Shown: positions 1 to 13,200, counted from the stretch's first letter. The stretch: DNA of 64,000 nt from Kryptolebias marmoratus (GCF_001649575.2 NC_051449.1:19809447-19873446), one strand, 5' to 3'. A program made the numbers and translations. The notes: generated by a model not told the origin, from the sequence alone.

Positions 1-214
1 ACTGAGGACCTGTTGAGCCCTGCAGAAGAACTCTGTCAGCCTCCATTTATATAGTTCTATGTGTTTTTTACTGGACTCAACAAGCTGAAACTGTTCAGCA
101 CATACAGTAATTACTACATCTCCTTGAAAATAACTGGGAAGCTTGCAGAAAAGCATGAGAAACCTACAGTGTATGACAGACGTTAGTGTAAAACAAATTG
201 TTTTTTTGTGTCTT

Positions 215-500
215 CACTGACACCTTTATTTTCTTTTACTTTGTTGCCTCACAACCTGAAATCTAAATGGATTTTTTAAATTGGTTATAAGTAATGAACT
301 TTCACAAAGTATTCCACATTAATTAAGTTAATTTTAAATAGAGGGGGCTAAATAATTAAAAAAAAACACAATAGAATTGAAAAGTGGTGGGTGCATTTTA
401 TCATTCTATAACCCTTTTCTAAAATAGATTAAATTATTCGGTTCCCTCAAAATATTACAAACAATACCCCATGCTGACAAAGTAAAAAAAAAAGTTTGTT
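215..500. mobile_element. Probable Tc1-like transposon end remnant
   Basis: The phrase TTGTTGCCTCACAACCTGAA followed by an ATGGATTTTTT-like stretch resembles the subterminal part of a Tc1-type element common in fish, which reads 'TTGTTGCCTTACAACCTGGAA' in forms I remember. No transposase coding and no clear inverted ends remain. This is recognition from memory of one short motif, so it is only moderately safe. Confidence 0.35.
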
Positions 501-589
501 AGAAATTCTGTTTGAGATGCATTGAAATCCATCTTTTCAATTCCTTCAGATCTTTGAAATCAGCATCAGCAACTTGCTCTATTTTTGTC

Positions 590-760
590 TTATTGTGCTA
601 CTTTTAGCTTTTTAGCAAGCCTTTCTTTTGCTGATTGTGGATTTTAGCTAGCAATTTGCTTTTTTCAGCAAGTGTTTCGCTCCTGTTAGCTTTTAGCCAG
701 TGTTCTGCTATTTTGAGCTTCGTAAACTCAGTTTCAGCTTCTTCAGCAAATTCTTCACAA
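590..760. repeat. GCTA/TTAGC-rich degenerate repeat
   Basis: The stretch repeats words such as TTTTAGC, TTAGCAAG, GCTAGCAA, GTTAGCTTTTAGCCAG and TTCAGCAA at irregular spacing of roughly 20-45 bases. It looks like a decayed tandem or satellite-like repeat. On the minus strand it reads open for about 50 codons rich in Lys, Ala and Leu, which I take as a by-product of the repeat unit and not a gene. Confidence 0.4.
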
Positions 761-1100
761 AGTCATTCAGCATTCAGTCACACTGCATTCTCACAAAACA
801 TGTAACTTGAGATCTAATGAGATCCAAACAAAACATTGTCTTTTAACAAACTGTCCTGCTGGGACTTGAAAAGTACAGAAAACCTTAAACTGTGTCACAC
901 ATAAAGCAACCCATTTATCAACCCTGCATGGAAAAAGTAAAGAGTGTGTTTAACACAATCTTATCTCAGGTGGACACGTCAGTACAGACAAAAAATACAG
1001 AGTTTCAGATAAATCTATATGCATTTTCTGTGATATGCTATTATCCAGTAGTTTGACTCATGTGATTCCCTGATGATGTGTGTGTGCGTGTGTGTTGCAG

Positions 1101-4100
1101 GATGGGGAGGGTCCCCAGGCGCTGTGTGACCTCTGCTTGGCTCAGGTGTGCTTCAGTTTAGACGCTTTATGCAACAAGCGAGGAGACGGCTCCATGAGCC
1201 TCATCTGGGCCCCAGTATTCCCACAGGAACTGGCTGACCAACTGCTCCAGAACATGGCAACTAAAGGTACGCCAGGAAAACTAAAAAAAGCCCCCTCGTT
1301 TCCAATAAAAAGAAAATTAAAAACTCCTCAGTTTCAGGAACTGTGGGATGCCAAGCGAGAGCAGTTTGTTGGCAAACAGGAAAGGCAATCTAATAAATCC
1401 TTTTTACAGCCTTTAAAGGTAATTTGACATTTGACCAGAGGTTACTTGTTCATCCCCTGTAAATGAAAGCTAACTGAACCATTATTATCATTATTCCTTA
1501 CTGACTTTATGACCGAATGATTTGTGAATTTTCTGAGTTACAGATTGCCAGGCTGAACCTGTAGGAAAAGTTCATTCCACAAACAGGAGAGGGGTTTAAC
1601 TGAGGCTTCTTTCTCCTACAATGTGTCTCTGTTCTCTTCTCTCCGCTAGGCATCCTGAATGACACAACTGTTGGGATTTTCCGAAACTGCGAGAAGCTCC
1701 GCCTGCGAAGAGCCTCCATCCGCTGCTGTCCGGTGTCGGCAGAGGCCTTCCGCCTGGCCCTCTGCCCTCACCAGCTCCTGGAATTAGATGCCTCCTGGGT
1801 GTCGGGTCTCACGGGGGCTAACGTCATCTCAGGCCTGGCCTCCAGCTCAGACTGCAGGGCTAGCCTGCATAAGTTGTCCCTCAGTGGCTTACGTCTGGAC
1901 TGGGGATCTCTGGAAGGAGATGTTGGGGTGGGCAACAGCTTCAGCTCCTTACAGAGCCTCAGAACGCTCCATGTCGCCAACACAGACTTAACGGATGATA
2001 TCCTTGAGGATATCTGCTCTCTTCCTCACCTGGAAACTCTGGATATTTCCTGCAGCACCATTTCAAAACTTAACGCCCTCCTCAAGTGTAAAACTACCCT
2101 GAGATTCTTAATCGTCCACAGACTAAGGCAGCTGGATATGTCACCTGCTAGTTTATTGTTTGTCTTTAGTCAGCTTAATGCACTCAGGCATTTGGACTTT
2201 TCAGAAGACCACTTTGCTGTTGATGACAGTGATGGAAAAGACAGCGATGAGACAGTGCAGCAGCTTTTGGAGGGGAGTCCTCAGGTCCTCCCTTCGCTCG
2301 TTTCTTTAGATATATCAGGGAGGAAGAAGATGAGTGAAGCTGCAGTCACAGCTTTTGTGGAGTCCAGGAGTGGCCTCGTATTTATTGGGCTGCTCGCCAC
2401 TGGACTCAGCGCTTGTCCCGTCCTTTCATCGCAGAAAAATCTGAAAGTGAGTACCTGCTACTGGCATCAAACATGCGGTCTCATCGGGGGGGGATCTGAT
2501 TCTTGCATAAGTTTCTTCTTGACTCAAGGTTCCGTTTGTGTGTTTTCTGAATATGCACTCTGTGTTTCCCGTCGCGCCGACTTTGCCGATCTGCGGTGTG
2601 TGCTCAGGTAACCGGAGAGGCTAATGAGGAGCAGGTACGCGAGGCGCTCGGAAGGTACAGAGAGCGGGAGTGTTTCGTGCGAGAGGCCCTCGTCCATCTC
2701 TACAGCCTGACCACTGACGCTGAAAAACCACAACCCGACATGCTGAAGGTGATGTCGCCGGGATTTTTTGTAGCGCAGCTCATCACTCTCTACTTTAGTG
2801 CTTTTATTTCTTTAATTTTATTTATAGATTGAGCCACTTCACAACACAGGTACTTCTCAAAGGCAAGAAACAGGTTCCACGGCGTTTGAGCACAATCCAA
2901 TTTATTACAACTCTTGTCAACTTGCAGAGGAGGGAAAAAAAATCTCTGACATCAAACTTAAAGGGGTATTTTAGCCATTTGGAAGAGGGGTTCTGTGGAA
3001 AACTTATGAACAGTTAATATCTTAGCTGTTATAGACTGACTTTGACCAAATCTTATCGTCACATTTCAACAAAGGATTTGATGTCTAATTTACTGTACTT
3101 AGATAAGTGGGACGATCCAGCAGCACAGCTGGCTTTGAGCGGCTCTGGTTGGAGGAAGGGTACAAGCTAATTCCTGGCTCGGCGGTGTGTTACCTGCGCA
3201 CTGAGACCTCATGGGTGTGTTGTTTCCTGCAGCTGGTGGTGGCTGCGATGCAGAGCCACCCTGAGTCCCTGCATGTCCACCTGGTGGCCACAGCGTGTGT
3301 GTTCAACCTGACCAATCAGGAGCTGGCGGAGGCCATGCCCGTCGGCCTGATCAGCTCCACTGTCAGCCAGCTGCTGCACGCCATGAAGACCTTCCCCAAC
3401 CAGCAGCAGGTCAGAGACCAGTCGGTGCAAAAAATAAGTTTTATTGCTGTTAGCTGTGGTGTCAGTCTTCACCATCTTACCCAACTTTTGCTGCATTAGG
3501 TTGAAGCTCGAGCTCCTCTTTCTCATTGCTGAAATGCAAAAGGCAGGCAATAGTAATTGTGTGTGTTTGTGTGTCTGTCTGTAAGCGAAAGATCTCATCA
3601 ACCAGTTGACAGGTTTTAATGAAACTCTCAAGAAGTATTCATTGTGAGTTGAACTACAGTTGACTACCTTTTGGAGCCACCCCAGTTCAATATGACTGCC
3701 ACAGCTAATCAAACCTTGGAAATGCAAAAATTGGCTGTAACTCAGTTAATTTGACTGATATTGAGCTAAAATTTGATGTGGTAGTAGCTGAGACTCATCC
3801 GCGACACAAACTTCAAGCTTTAACAGATTGATCTTTGTTTACATCTTCAACATGCAAGGCAGCAGGAAATATGCCATTCTTCAATGAATTCGCTGCCTTT
3901 TTTTTTTTTTTTTTTTTTGATCAATCTATGAACTCTTTCAATTTGTCCAGGTGCAGAAGAACTGTCTGCTGGCTCTCTGCAGTGACTACATCCTTCAGGA
4001 TGTTCCTTTTGACAAGTTAGTTTGTTTTCTCTCCGGTAATTCAGGGCCAGTTAAAAACAGTCAGTGTGCTGATTGGTTTGGGGCTTCATTTTGGACTCCA

Positions 4101-7100
4101 AAAGGCTTTTCTGTAAGTCCCTGCGGGCCGTTTTGCAGTACTGTGTGCTGTGATCCCGACTCAGGTGTTTAGCAGCCATGCTGGTGATTCATTTGCTGAG
4201 CAACCACGAGGAGCCGACCCTCCAGAGGATGGCGGTGGCTGTCATCTCCATTCTGGTGGCAAAGGTGACGATTCTGCTCACTTATTGTGAGTTTGTAGTA
4301 GAAAGAAAAATGCAGGAAAGTTGTTGTATTTCTGTGTAGCTTATTTAATCAACTAACTTTCTGCTTTTACAAATTCCAGGTAAATGTTGACAGTTTCTCT
4401 GTGAGATTAAATGAAAGCCTTTAATCTAGTTTGAAATTTAGAAGGAGTAAAAACCAAGTCTCATTTTGTTTTATGTGCAGTTGTCCACAGAGGAGATGAC
4501 ACAGCTCAGCAAGGATGTCTTCTTCATGAAGGTACATATTTTTTATGTCACTAGTTTAGAACTGGATATTCATGCATGCATTTTGGTTCTTTGTATAACT
4601 TTTTGCTCAGGTGTTGTTTTTCCAATGCTTGTTGTATATTATACACCTATATTATGCATAGGACTTTTTTCACTTTATATATTTTTTAACTTATACTTTA
4701 TGCCCATTTTTCAGTTCACAGAATGTATTTTACTGTTTGAAAGAGTACAAATAAATTTGTCTACGTCTGTGCATTTAACAACCCTTAGAAGAATTTGTAA
4801 ACTTCTCACTGGCAGCACAGTGGTGCAGTGGTTACTGCTGTCCCTTCACAGCAGGAAGGTTGCACGTTTACCTCCCGGCCTGGGGCTTTTCCGGATGGAG
4901 TTTACATGTTTTCCTCTTCCACTTGCGTTTACTTCGGGTACTCCAGTTTCCTCCCACAGACCAAAAACATGCATGTTAGGTTTATTGGTAACTCCAATTT
5001 GTCCCTGGATGGATGGATAGTTATTCTCACTTTAAATAACTAAATTGTACGGTACTGTGAGCTGGTTGTAGCAGCTGCTGTATCTTCATTTTCCTTTTTG
5101 GCAATTGATTATATACAGGTATGTCTGGTTGCAGATATTTTTAATATATTTTAAATAATCGGTCTATTTCTCATCCGAACTCAGAATTTTCTCTTCAAAA
5201 CTGGAAGTGAAGAGTCTTTTTAACTTGTCACTGATGTATGTCGGAGTTTCAGGCAGTAGCTGCGTTGGCATCCATCAACATCTTTTCAGAACCTTTCTAG
5301 TTCCTTCAGCTGTTCTCTTCACACGTCCTCCTGATTCATTTTTCTCTTCCCGTTGTCCGCGTCTAACAGCAGCTGCTGGCTATCGTGCAGCAGAAAGCCA
5401 TGGTGGGAGTTGTAGACACCACGTTAAAGTTTGCCCTGAGTGCTTTGTGGAACCTGACGGATGAGATGCCCACAGCAGCACGCAACTTCATCGAGTGCCA
5501 GGGCTTGGAGCTCTACGAAGAGGTTCTGGAGGTCAGTGACCAAAAACAAAGCCACTGACAGAGCTATTAATACAGAAATGTGCTCCAATAAACAGTTTTT
5601 CTTTTACGATTTCTCTTTTTTTTTACTTGCAGTCGTACTACAATGAACCTTCTATTCAGCAGAAAGTTCTTGGCCTTTTGGTGGGTACAGTGAGTATACA
5701 GACAAATGTAAAAAAATGCTTTTTTAGTATGACTTTTTTAAGTACCAGTATATAATATTGAATCATCTGGTCCTCACAGGATCTTGAAATGACATAAATA
5801 CAACATAGAATGAACAAAAACAACGTGGCATACTAGACTAAGTATTATTTATTCAGTACATCTAATCCAAAGTGTGAAAGAAGTATGGAAAAACTCAGTC
5901 TGCCATCTCTGTTTCCAGGAGGAATTGAGATCAAATACTAATCAAATGCATTTGACTAACACAAACAAACCCCCAAAAAAGTACCGCTCAGCCTCCACAG
6001 ATCTGACTCAGCTTGGCAAACAATAAAGTTTCGGACAGAATAATAACAAAAACTGAAAAGGTACAGTTTGGAAAGGCTGATAGGGAAGCGATTCTCTCCT
6101 GACAGAACAGTAGATCCCAGCTCAGCTTTGCAAAGTCATATCTAAAAGGCAAAATTTTGTGGAGCAGTGGTTTGGACAGAGAAGACTGACTAATTGATTT
6201 TGATCATTTAATAAGGTTGAATAAGACATTCTGAGTACACTGAACAAACTTTGTTGCTGTTATTTTTGTGTAGAACAACATTGCAGAAGTGCAGGAGTTG
6301 CAGGCTGAGCTGATGGATGAAGATCTGCTCGAGCACGTCCTCAGCCTCCTGCAGAACTCACAGGTGGAGGTGGGCGTCCGGTACTTTGCAGGGGGGATTC
6401 TGGCACAGCTCGCCTCCAGGACAGAGGCCTGGACCCTGGACGATGAGCTCCGTACCACCATATTGAAGCAGTTGGTGTGTGCTGGGTGCTCATAGCCATG
6501 TAACAGACATCTACTCCTCTGTTTGCTCTGTTAAATGTCTGCCTCTTTTATTGTATTTGCAGCATGAGTCTATAATAACGTGGGGTCATCTTGAGAGAGA
6601 AATGGTGTCATACAGGTGAGGAGGAATGAACTTGACAGATCAGAATGTGCATTTTGTTGAGACAAAGATTATTACACAGTTGTTCATAAGTGTTCAGTTC
6701 AAGCTTAAATACAAGCTAGATGTTTGCATAGGTCTTTACTTAATCTTATATCATACTATATCGCCTTCCACAACACTGCATAGTTTACTCGATAGCTATA
6801 ATGGGCTAGCTGTGATATTTTTTTAAGTAGAGTCCTGTAGAAAGGCAATGTAAAAAAATAATATCTTACCTGTTGTAGATAGTTCTTTAAATTACCTCAG
6901 TTTGGAGAAATAGAAATTATTTATGATCAGATTGACGAGCTAACGGCTAGTCCAAGCAGGGCCAACTCCAACCCAAACCTTAACACAATTCCAATCTTTT
7001 GTTTTCAGTTCATACAAACACTGTTTTATAAACGATCACAGTTCAACCAGTGTTAAATTACATGGCTTATTTTTGGTAGAAATATGATGATTTTCTTGCC

Positions 7101-8194
7101 CGAAATGCTCCAAGGATGCAGTGAGAATGCTACAGCTAACTGCTGCTGCCAACTGGTTACAAATAACTACAAAATTCTATGTAAATAACCACGTTGTGCA
7201 AAATGAACAGTGACGTAAAAGTTTTAAAAGAGAGTTTGCATGATTCCCTGTAACGTATTTGAGACTGGATCTGTTTTAGGACAGCAGCAATTCCACTTCA
7301 GTCCTGGCCTGTTTCAGACTAGCCATTAGCTCATCAATCCAGTCAGAATTAAACTCTGTTTTTCCCAACTAAGTTCATTTTAAGTGCTACCTACAACAGG
7401 TAAGATAATAATTGTCCATAACCGTCCCACATAATGTGACTCTTTATCTGAATATCTGCTGATGATAACCTCTTACAGTCACTAGTGCCAGAAAAAAGTC
7501 TGTTTAAACCATTTCAGAACAGTTCAATGTGAGAAACAGCTTCTCTTATGTTCATGCACTTCACTGGTTTTGCAGAGGGTGCACACAAAATTGATCCTGA
7601 ACGTACAACCTTTCCTCTGTTCTTCGTAGAGCTTAATGTACTGTTTTATGATGCCTTCCCTCCAGGTCATTCCGTCCATTTTGCCCTCTGCTTCAGACAT
7701 GCCAGCCCTCAGGAGTGCAGCTGTGGGCGGTGTGGGCCGTACATCTGGTCTGCAGTCAAAACAGTAAGCCACACAAACACTGAGGAGACCCAGGGGAAGT
7801 TCGACTCTGGAGAGCCAGTTCACATGTGACTGTATGCTTGCCACAGTGGCTAGTTTTATGTAACACAGAGCAGACTTTGACATTGTTTGATTTTATTTTA
7901 CATATGCCAGCTAAATATCTCACCTTGTTTATGTTAAATGACCTTCTATGAACAATACGGTTAATTATCACCCGTGTTGTGTGTGGCCTTTAGTCTCTCT
8001 TTTGTCTTCCAGCTTCACATTACAGCTGTATGCTGGAGGAGGAGGGCCTGACTGAACTTCTGAGAGCTTTGTCCACGCATCCTGACACACACAGCGACAT
8101 TAAAAGCCTATCGGACCGCATCTTGTCATTGGTGGAGAAACAGCAGAGTGACTCAGGGGTGGTCAGCCACCAGACACAGCCTGAAAAGTCTTAA
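1101..8194 (+). CDS. zyg11: ZYG11-family CUL2 ubiquitin-ligase substrate receptor (5' end missing)
   Basis: Exons: 1101-1266, 1650-2446, 2608-2748, 3233-3409, 3951-4015, 4165-4264, 4481-4531, 5370-5531, 5633-5680, 6274-6474, 6563-6615, 7666-7763, 8013-8194 (TAA). They join into 746 residues without a frame break; human ZYG11B has 744, so only a short N-terminus is lacking. The first exon holds a BC-box-like LCDLCLAQV (L-x3-C-x3-V), the elongin-binding motif of this family. The large second exon carries leucine-rich repeats (LETLDISCSTIS, LVSLDISGRKKM). Later exons form armadillo-like repeats and keep LWNLTDE and NNIAE, where I recall the Gly/N-degron pocket of ZYG11B lying. Known family role: it recruits proteins with an exposed N-terminal glycine to CUL2-elongin ligases. 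Exon 3 is closer to ZYG11B than to ZYG11A, but the exact fish paralogue is not settled. Introns contain foldback and SINE-like repeats. Confidence 0.9.
2957..3050 (+). repeat. Foldback family A, truncated copy in a zyg11 intron
   Basis: It begins CTTAAAGG and continues GGTTCTGTGGAAAACTTATG and AATATCTTAGCTGTTATAGA, matching the left arm of the family seen complete at 16440-17045. Only the first 90 or so bases remain. Confidence 0.6.
3565..3835 (+). repeat. Family B interspersed repeat (ATGGCTGTAACTC family), partial
   Basis: The order of motifs (GTCTGTCTGTAAGCGAAAGA, TTTTAATGAAACT, TTTTGGAGCCACCC, a GGCTGTAACTCAGTTAATTT block, GATATTGAGCTAAAATTTGA, GTGGTAGTAGCTGAGACTCA) is shared with copies at 22245, 29115, 29470, 37370, 37665, 46130 and 53925. 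It sits in a zyg11 intron. I do not know its formal family name. Confidence 0.75.
4808..5022 (+). mobile_element. SINE-like repeat with tRNA-like head
   Basis: It starts GGCAGCACAGTGGTGCAGTG and has GTTACTGCTG, then CCTCCCGGCCTGGGGC, ACTCCAGTTTCCTCCCACAG, AAAACATGCATGTTAGGT and a GGATGGATGG tail. This is a very common teleost repeat; a second copy lies at 57952-58155. The A-box/B-box-like words suggest a tRNA-derived SINE head, but I did not fold it. It is not a functional tRNA gene. Confidence 0.65.
6822..7445 (+). repeat. Foldback family A copy in a zyg11 intron
   Basis: The left arm contains AATATCTTACCTGTTGTAGA and GATTGACGAGCTAACGGCTA. The right arm contains the inverse: GACTAGCCATTAGCTCATCA, TTAAACTCTGTTTTTCCC and CTACAACAGGTAAGATAATA. 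The arms are roughly 200-250 bases, with a unique middle of about 150-200. No coding capacity is seen. It separates the exon ending 6615 from the exon starting 7666. Confidence 0.75.
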
Positions 8195-9275
8195 CAAAAG
8201 TATTAGAAAATTACATTTTGTTTCATTTGACTTTTTTTTAATACCATGCGGTTAGCATGATGTTGCAAACAGAGCAGCAGTTCAGTCTGGTGCAGAATCT
8301 TATCGTCAACTCCAAAAGTGAATGATTATCTAAATATTTACTGTTTGCTCTATATGACAAGAGTCAGCAACAAATTACTTTGGAAACCAAGTTTGCACTT
8401 TTATAGAGTTGTAAAAATGAAAAATATTAGTTGCAAAAAAGCTGCAAGTAGAGTGCGACTGACTTTATGCAAAAGGTTTATGTAAACTCTGTGTAGTTCC
8501 AAATCCTGCCACTAGGTGGTACTTCAGTACTTTAGCTTGTGGATTGTCTGTGTGCTAGGAATATTTGTGTTCAATATTCAGTCAGTAAATGTATAGAATA
8601 TAGACCATCATATCCTCTAATTGATACATTACCAAATGAGCATGAGGCTGAGTTTTATCTGTGCCTCATAGACCCTCCCTCTTCCCTCTCCTTTCATGCT
8701 CTCACACTCTTTCCTAGAGCTGAATTCATTATATTTTATGTAATGCAGCTGGAAGAAGCCACTGCTCTATAGTGTCTATTATAAGATGGCCTATTTATAA
8801 TTCCTTTTGAAAAGCAGAGTAACAAGCTGACATGAATTTTTAAGATGCACCATCATCTTTAACTTTTAAGTTTCGTCGCTGCTTTTCTTAACGTCTTCTA
8901 AAGGAATTTTAACGGGTTCGTGAAATAGATTAGGGCTTTGCAAGTAGGTAATTCTGATAGGTTAGTCATTTCCTCGCAAGTCATCAATCAAAGGTCATGA
9001 GTCAACACCAAGTCAGCCAGTAAACATCCGACTAACTGTGGCAGACCTTTGAGATTAAAGGTCAGCTTGGTGTGATGTTACCATGAGCTGTTCAAGTGAT
9101 GAAAAGTGCGGGACAACAAGGACCTCTGATGTGTTTCGCAGATAATATGTGTGCTTCTGACATGTTTAAATAAAAATTCAGTCACCACAGAAATAATATG
9201 GTGATTTGGTGTTTGATTTGCGCAGAAATCAATTTACCCAGTTCCATGAATGACTCAAGGAATTGCATTAATAAA
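8195..9275 (+). other. Probable zyg11 3' UTR and downstream flank
   Basis: There is no gene after the TAA at 8192-8194. The stretch is AT-rich and mostly free of recognised repeats. A canonical AATAAA at 9169-9174 would give a 3' UTR of about 1 kb; this is inferred from the hexamer alone. Confidence 0.45.
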
Positions 9276-10245
9276 ACAGTTTGGACATTTTGGGGTTCTG
9301 TGGCAAATATATAAACAGTATCTCACCTGTTGTAGATAGCTCTGAGTGATTTCCGTGCGAAGATGCAGAGTTTAAGTCCAATAGCTGATCCGAATATGGA
9401 CAGAGCTGCAGAGGATTGTCACGTTCTATAGCCTTGTACAGTGTGGTTATTATGTTTGTTTGGTTATTTGCATATATATTTGTTTGTTATTTGCAAGCAC
9501 AAATGTCAGCAGGAGCTAGTTGTAGCACTTTTGGGGCAGGAATATCACAATATTCCTCCAAAACAACTGTAAGATGAAGGTAAAGATAATGCAAAAGCTA
9601 AATAATAACATTTGTATAAAGTGATGAAATTCTGAAGATAGGAGCTGTTTTAATATGGCAGCAATCCACTTTAGAAGTGGGTCGGCTAATGAAAACCATT
9701 AATAGTTTATTATTATTAGCTGAGTGGAAACACTTCCACTTCTGGTTGAAGTCTCAAAACAACCCCGGGCTTTAAAATATCATAGTTTCATTCAAACATT
9801 ATTCTTCAAACCATTACACCATCATACATTTTACATAACATGATTGTTTTGGCAGAAATAATATGAAATTTCACTGTACTACCACGATGCTACAGGAAGA
9901 AATGCTAAAGGTAGCTTCTGCTATAGCTATTCGCACTAGCGAATAATAAAGTTCTGTGTTTTAAAAAAAAAAGTAATGTGAATGTAATGTTGGTGGAGGG
10001 TTTATAAAATAATGTTCTCATGAACTGCCCAAAAATATTTTGGGATTCCCGTTGTTTTAAGACTGCACAGATTCACATTTGCCACACTGAACTATCTGTT
10101 AGCTTGTCAACTTCATTTCTCCAAACTAAAGTTGTTCAAACAACTGACTACGATCAGTAAGTAACTCCTCCTCAACAGGTAATTATTCTTCATAACCTGC
10201 CCACAGAAATTCACGTCAAAATTCCCTGACTTTAGCTTTAAGGTA
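9276..10245 (+). repeat. Foldback family A, compound of two copies
   Basis: The left end has GGGGTTCTGTGGCAAA and ATCTCACCTGTTGTAGATAG. An internal right-arm-like part follows (GGAGCTGTTTTAATATGGCA near 9645). A second body and right end reach CTTTAAGG at 10237-10244, after AACAGGTAATTATTCTTCAT. Its 970 bases are longer than single copies (about 600), so two copies, or one with an insertion, are joined here. Confidence 0.65.
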
Positions 10246-13200
10246 ACACATAGTAAATACATTATCAGCTGGAAAAGAAGTAAAGTTAAGGAAGGAAATG
10301 ATTACAAATGTTTATTCTTTACACGTGTCTAAGGAGCAAATGGGACGTGCTAAATAGAAATTAATTAAGGACAGTGTTAGCTTACCAAGGTATAGCAGCT
10401 ATTAATCAGTGTCTAAATACAGTTATTATTGCTGCTGATAATCAGCTGTTGAGTGGTCCATTTGGCTCAGAGGGCAAAGTTTTGTGTAATCTTTGTGTGT
10501 TCTTCTGGTAAGACAAAAATCCCTTTAAGAAGGGAGAAGTTATGTATTACTCGCAAGCAAAAAAGTGTCTGGTCATATGTGCACGAAATTCTCAAATGTG
10601 AAGCAACAGAGAAACACATTTTCTCTTTATGCTAATCAGCCAGAATTAAACCCCTTATCCTGCATAAAAGCTACTCTTCAAGTTTTCTAAAGGTAACTTT
10701 TGCCTGATAGTTTAAGTCAAGTCAAATTTATTTAAATAGCATTTTTCAGCAACATGGTGATTCAAAGTGCTTTACAACATGTGAACACAAAAATACAGTC
10801 ATAAAACACACAACAATATCTAAAATATGAGCTAGGATAAGTAAAATCATGACTAAAACATGAGACACTAAGTAAGACACATATGAGCTAAAAACTAAAC
10901 TAAACTAAAAGTACCGAAGGCCAGCTAAGAGTTAAATACATTTTGATAAAAGGCCAACTAAAAATATCAGTGTAAAAAAAAGGGGGGGGTAACATAGACA
11001 GAGATAGGAGATGTTGTGTGAGTAAAGACGCTGATATGGAGGTCAGGACACCTACGAAGGCTGTCCCAGATAGACCTGGGAGGCGGGGTATGAAGAGAAG
11101 TAAAAAGGTTCATATGATAAAGTTCTGACAACCACAGCTCCTGATAAACTACTGTAAATCTGACATTTTAAAAGAAATGTTTTTATATGTGTCGCAGTTG
11201 CAATGTGGATTTTTAATCACTGAAATACTGGTATTAGATTTAAAGTATCTCTACTGTTTCAAAGTTATTTTCCATAATGTATAATATATATATCTTTTAA
11301 TAATAAATTACTGTAAACAAAAAACAGGTTTAAACTGTGAAACTTAAAGTTTCAAAAATATATACTGTACCATGTTTTTACAATGAAAGTCTGGCAACTG
11401 CAACAGCAATAAAAGTTTTAAATAAAATACCAAAGTTAAATATTGCCTTATAATTCACAGTTATGTTGTGTTTTTTGAATTTTTTAATGAAAGCTTTACG
11501 GTATGGTATCAACAGTATTTGTATTATTTAATAATTATCTACCATCAGCAGCATGTGTGTGTGTCTGCAAATTATTCATAATTTTTTACTCAACAAAGAA
11601 CAGATCTCAACTGTGAAATTTGCAATAAAAAAAGTACACCATACTGTATTAGTTTATCACACATTGTCATAGTTTTACAGTAAAATTCTGGTAATTTTAC
11701 CTTAAGATAACATAGAACAGGATAAAACTTTATTGTTTTAAATTCCACTTTTTTAAGTGATGCACATTTTTGCCCTTTGCCTTTCTTGCACCGGGCTGTT
11801 GCCATTAGGTCCGTTGGGTTTCCTTGGCTGCATGATGGGGTCTCTATGGTTCAGTCTCCTATTGGACAGATTTTTTTGTGGAGTGGCAGCTCGCCTTGTT
11901 ATCCTGCTGTCTGAAGCCGCTGCCATCAGGAAGGTGCCATGAAATGCTGCGCTTGGTCTGCAAAAAGGCTTGGGTGAATGAAGTGATGAGGTTAGTCTGG
12001 CATCACCAGACAAATGCTCAAATGCAAATTTGCCAACATTTTCAAGTTTCTCTGGGGATTAGTCAGAAAACACAAACCAGAATAACTTTGGATGCAGATA
12101 GAAAGATGTACAAATCCAATAAAAGCAACAAATCACAAGAAGCAGAGCAGAGCACCATGCCTCCATGGTCCTTTATCTTATCAAACTCATCAGATGCATA
12201 TTATTGTTGTTTATACAAAGCTCAGGCATTAATGTGACTCTGATCTTGTGATCTATCTCAGCATAAAACTACAATAATATCACTGAACGTCAAACTATTC
12301 TGTCAGGAGGACGGGTAGTGGAAAACAACTAGACCTGAAGGGAAAATGACAGGTGCAAAAATAGGACTTAAGGACAAAAATAGAGAAGAAAAGGAGATAA
12401 ATAAAGAAAGGACGAGAGAGAAAAAAAAAAGAGAAAGGCAGGCGGAGTAGGGTGAGTCAAAGAAAATTAAAGCCCCTGTCATTTTCCACAACTGTTTGTG
12501 TAAAAATATCGCAGACCAATTTGCAGATTCACTCTCTGACTCCGAAATATCACAGCGCTGCTTTTGATTTGAAGCTTAGCGCGAATGAGCATCTGGTTAT
12601 CTTACATGTGCAGCCCTCTTTATTGGATTAACACCGCTCTGAACTGGTCTGGTCTCCCAGAATACTCTGACGCACAATAGATGGCACTCATCTGCTCTGA
12701 ATATACAGTCCGAGCCTTTGTGTGTGTGTGCGTGTCTTTTCTTCACTTGCATGTGGGAGTTTCTACAGTGCACGTGTGCATCAGTGTCACAGAGGGTCTG
12801 GAGCTGGAATCTAATTAGACACCAGCTAACCTAAACAGAGCAAAAGAGGGAGAAAGCATGTTCGAATGGCGGGAGGAGAAATTGAGTCGCAAGAAACACA
12901 CACACACGCACACACACTTCTCCAGGCACTCTGATGCACAAAAGGACACACCATCTCCTCTCAAATGACCTTTTATTGTTGGGGAAGGATACAGAGATGG
13001 CAGGCCTCTGAGCCTGGATGCAGACATGTTCCAACAGTGTCCTCCTCGTGGGTTTAATCATCGCCATCAATCAAACAGTCACTAAATCCGCCGTTTTAAC
13101 AGAAAGCATGCAGCATGTGACGGAGAAGCACTGAAATGTCAAAAATTATATAACAAGTTCCAGTTGACAAATTTCTGATTATAATGCAGAGCGATTACAA

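Larger units (their letters stand above)
1..1100. other. Upstream flank or intron of the zyg11 gene; no exon identified
   Basis: The first coding exon seen starts at 1101 after a TG-rich acceptor ending TTGCAG, so at least one upstream exon with the start codon is missing. I found no convincing start codon plus donor here; the missing exon may lie before the window. The stretch holds a probable Tc1-like remnant (about 215-500) and a region rich in GCTA/TTAGC words (about 590-760). The rest is AT-rich with no recognisable content. Confidence 0.6.

Noticed and set aside
1267..1427. Continuation of the first zyg11 exon past 1266 in frame
   Set aside because: A donor at 1267 and an acceptor at 1649 restore the family sequence (ATKG|ILNDTTVGIFR). 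The read-through is Lys-rich intron text without family similarity.
4808..4880. Possible tRNA gene (A-box/B-box-like words)
   Set aside because: It is the head of a dispersed SINE-like repeat with a second copy at 57952; no intact cloverleaf or terminator was seen.
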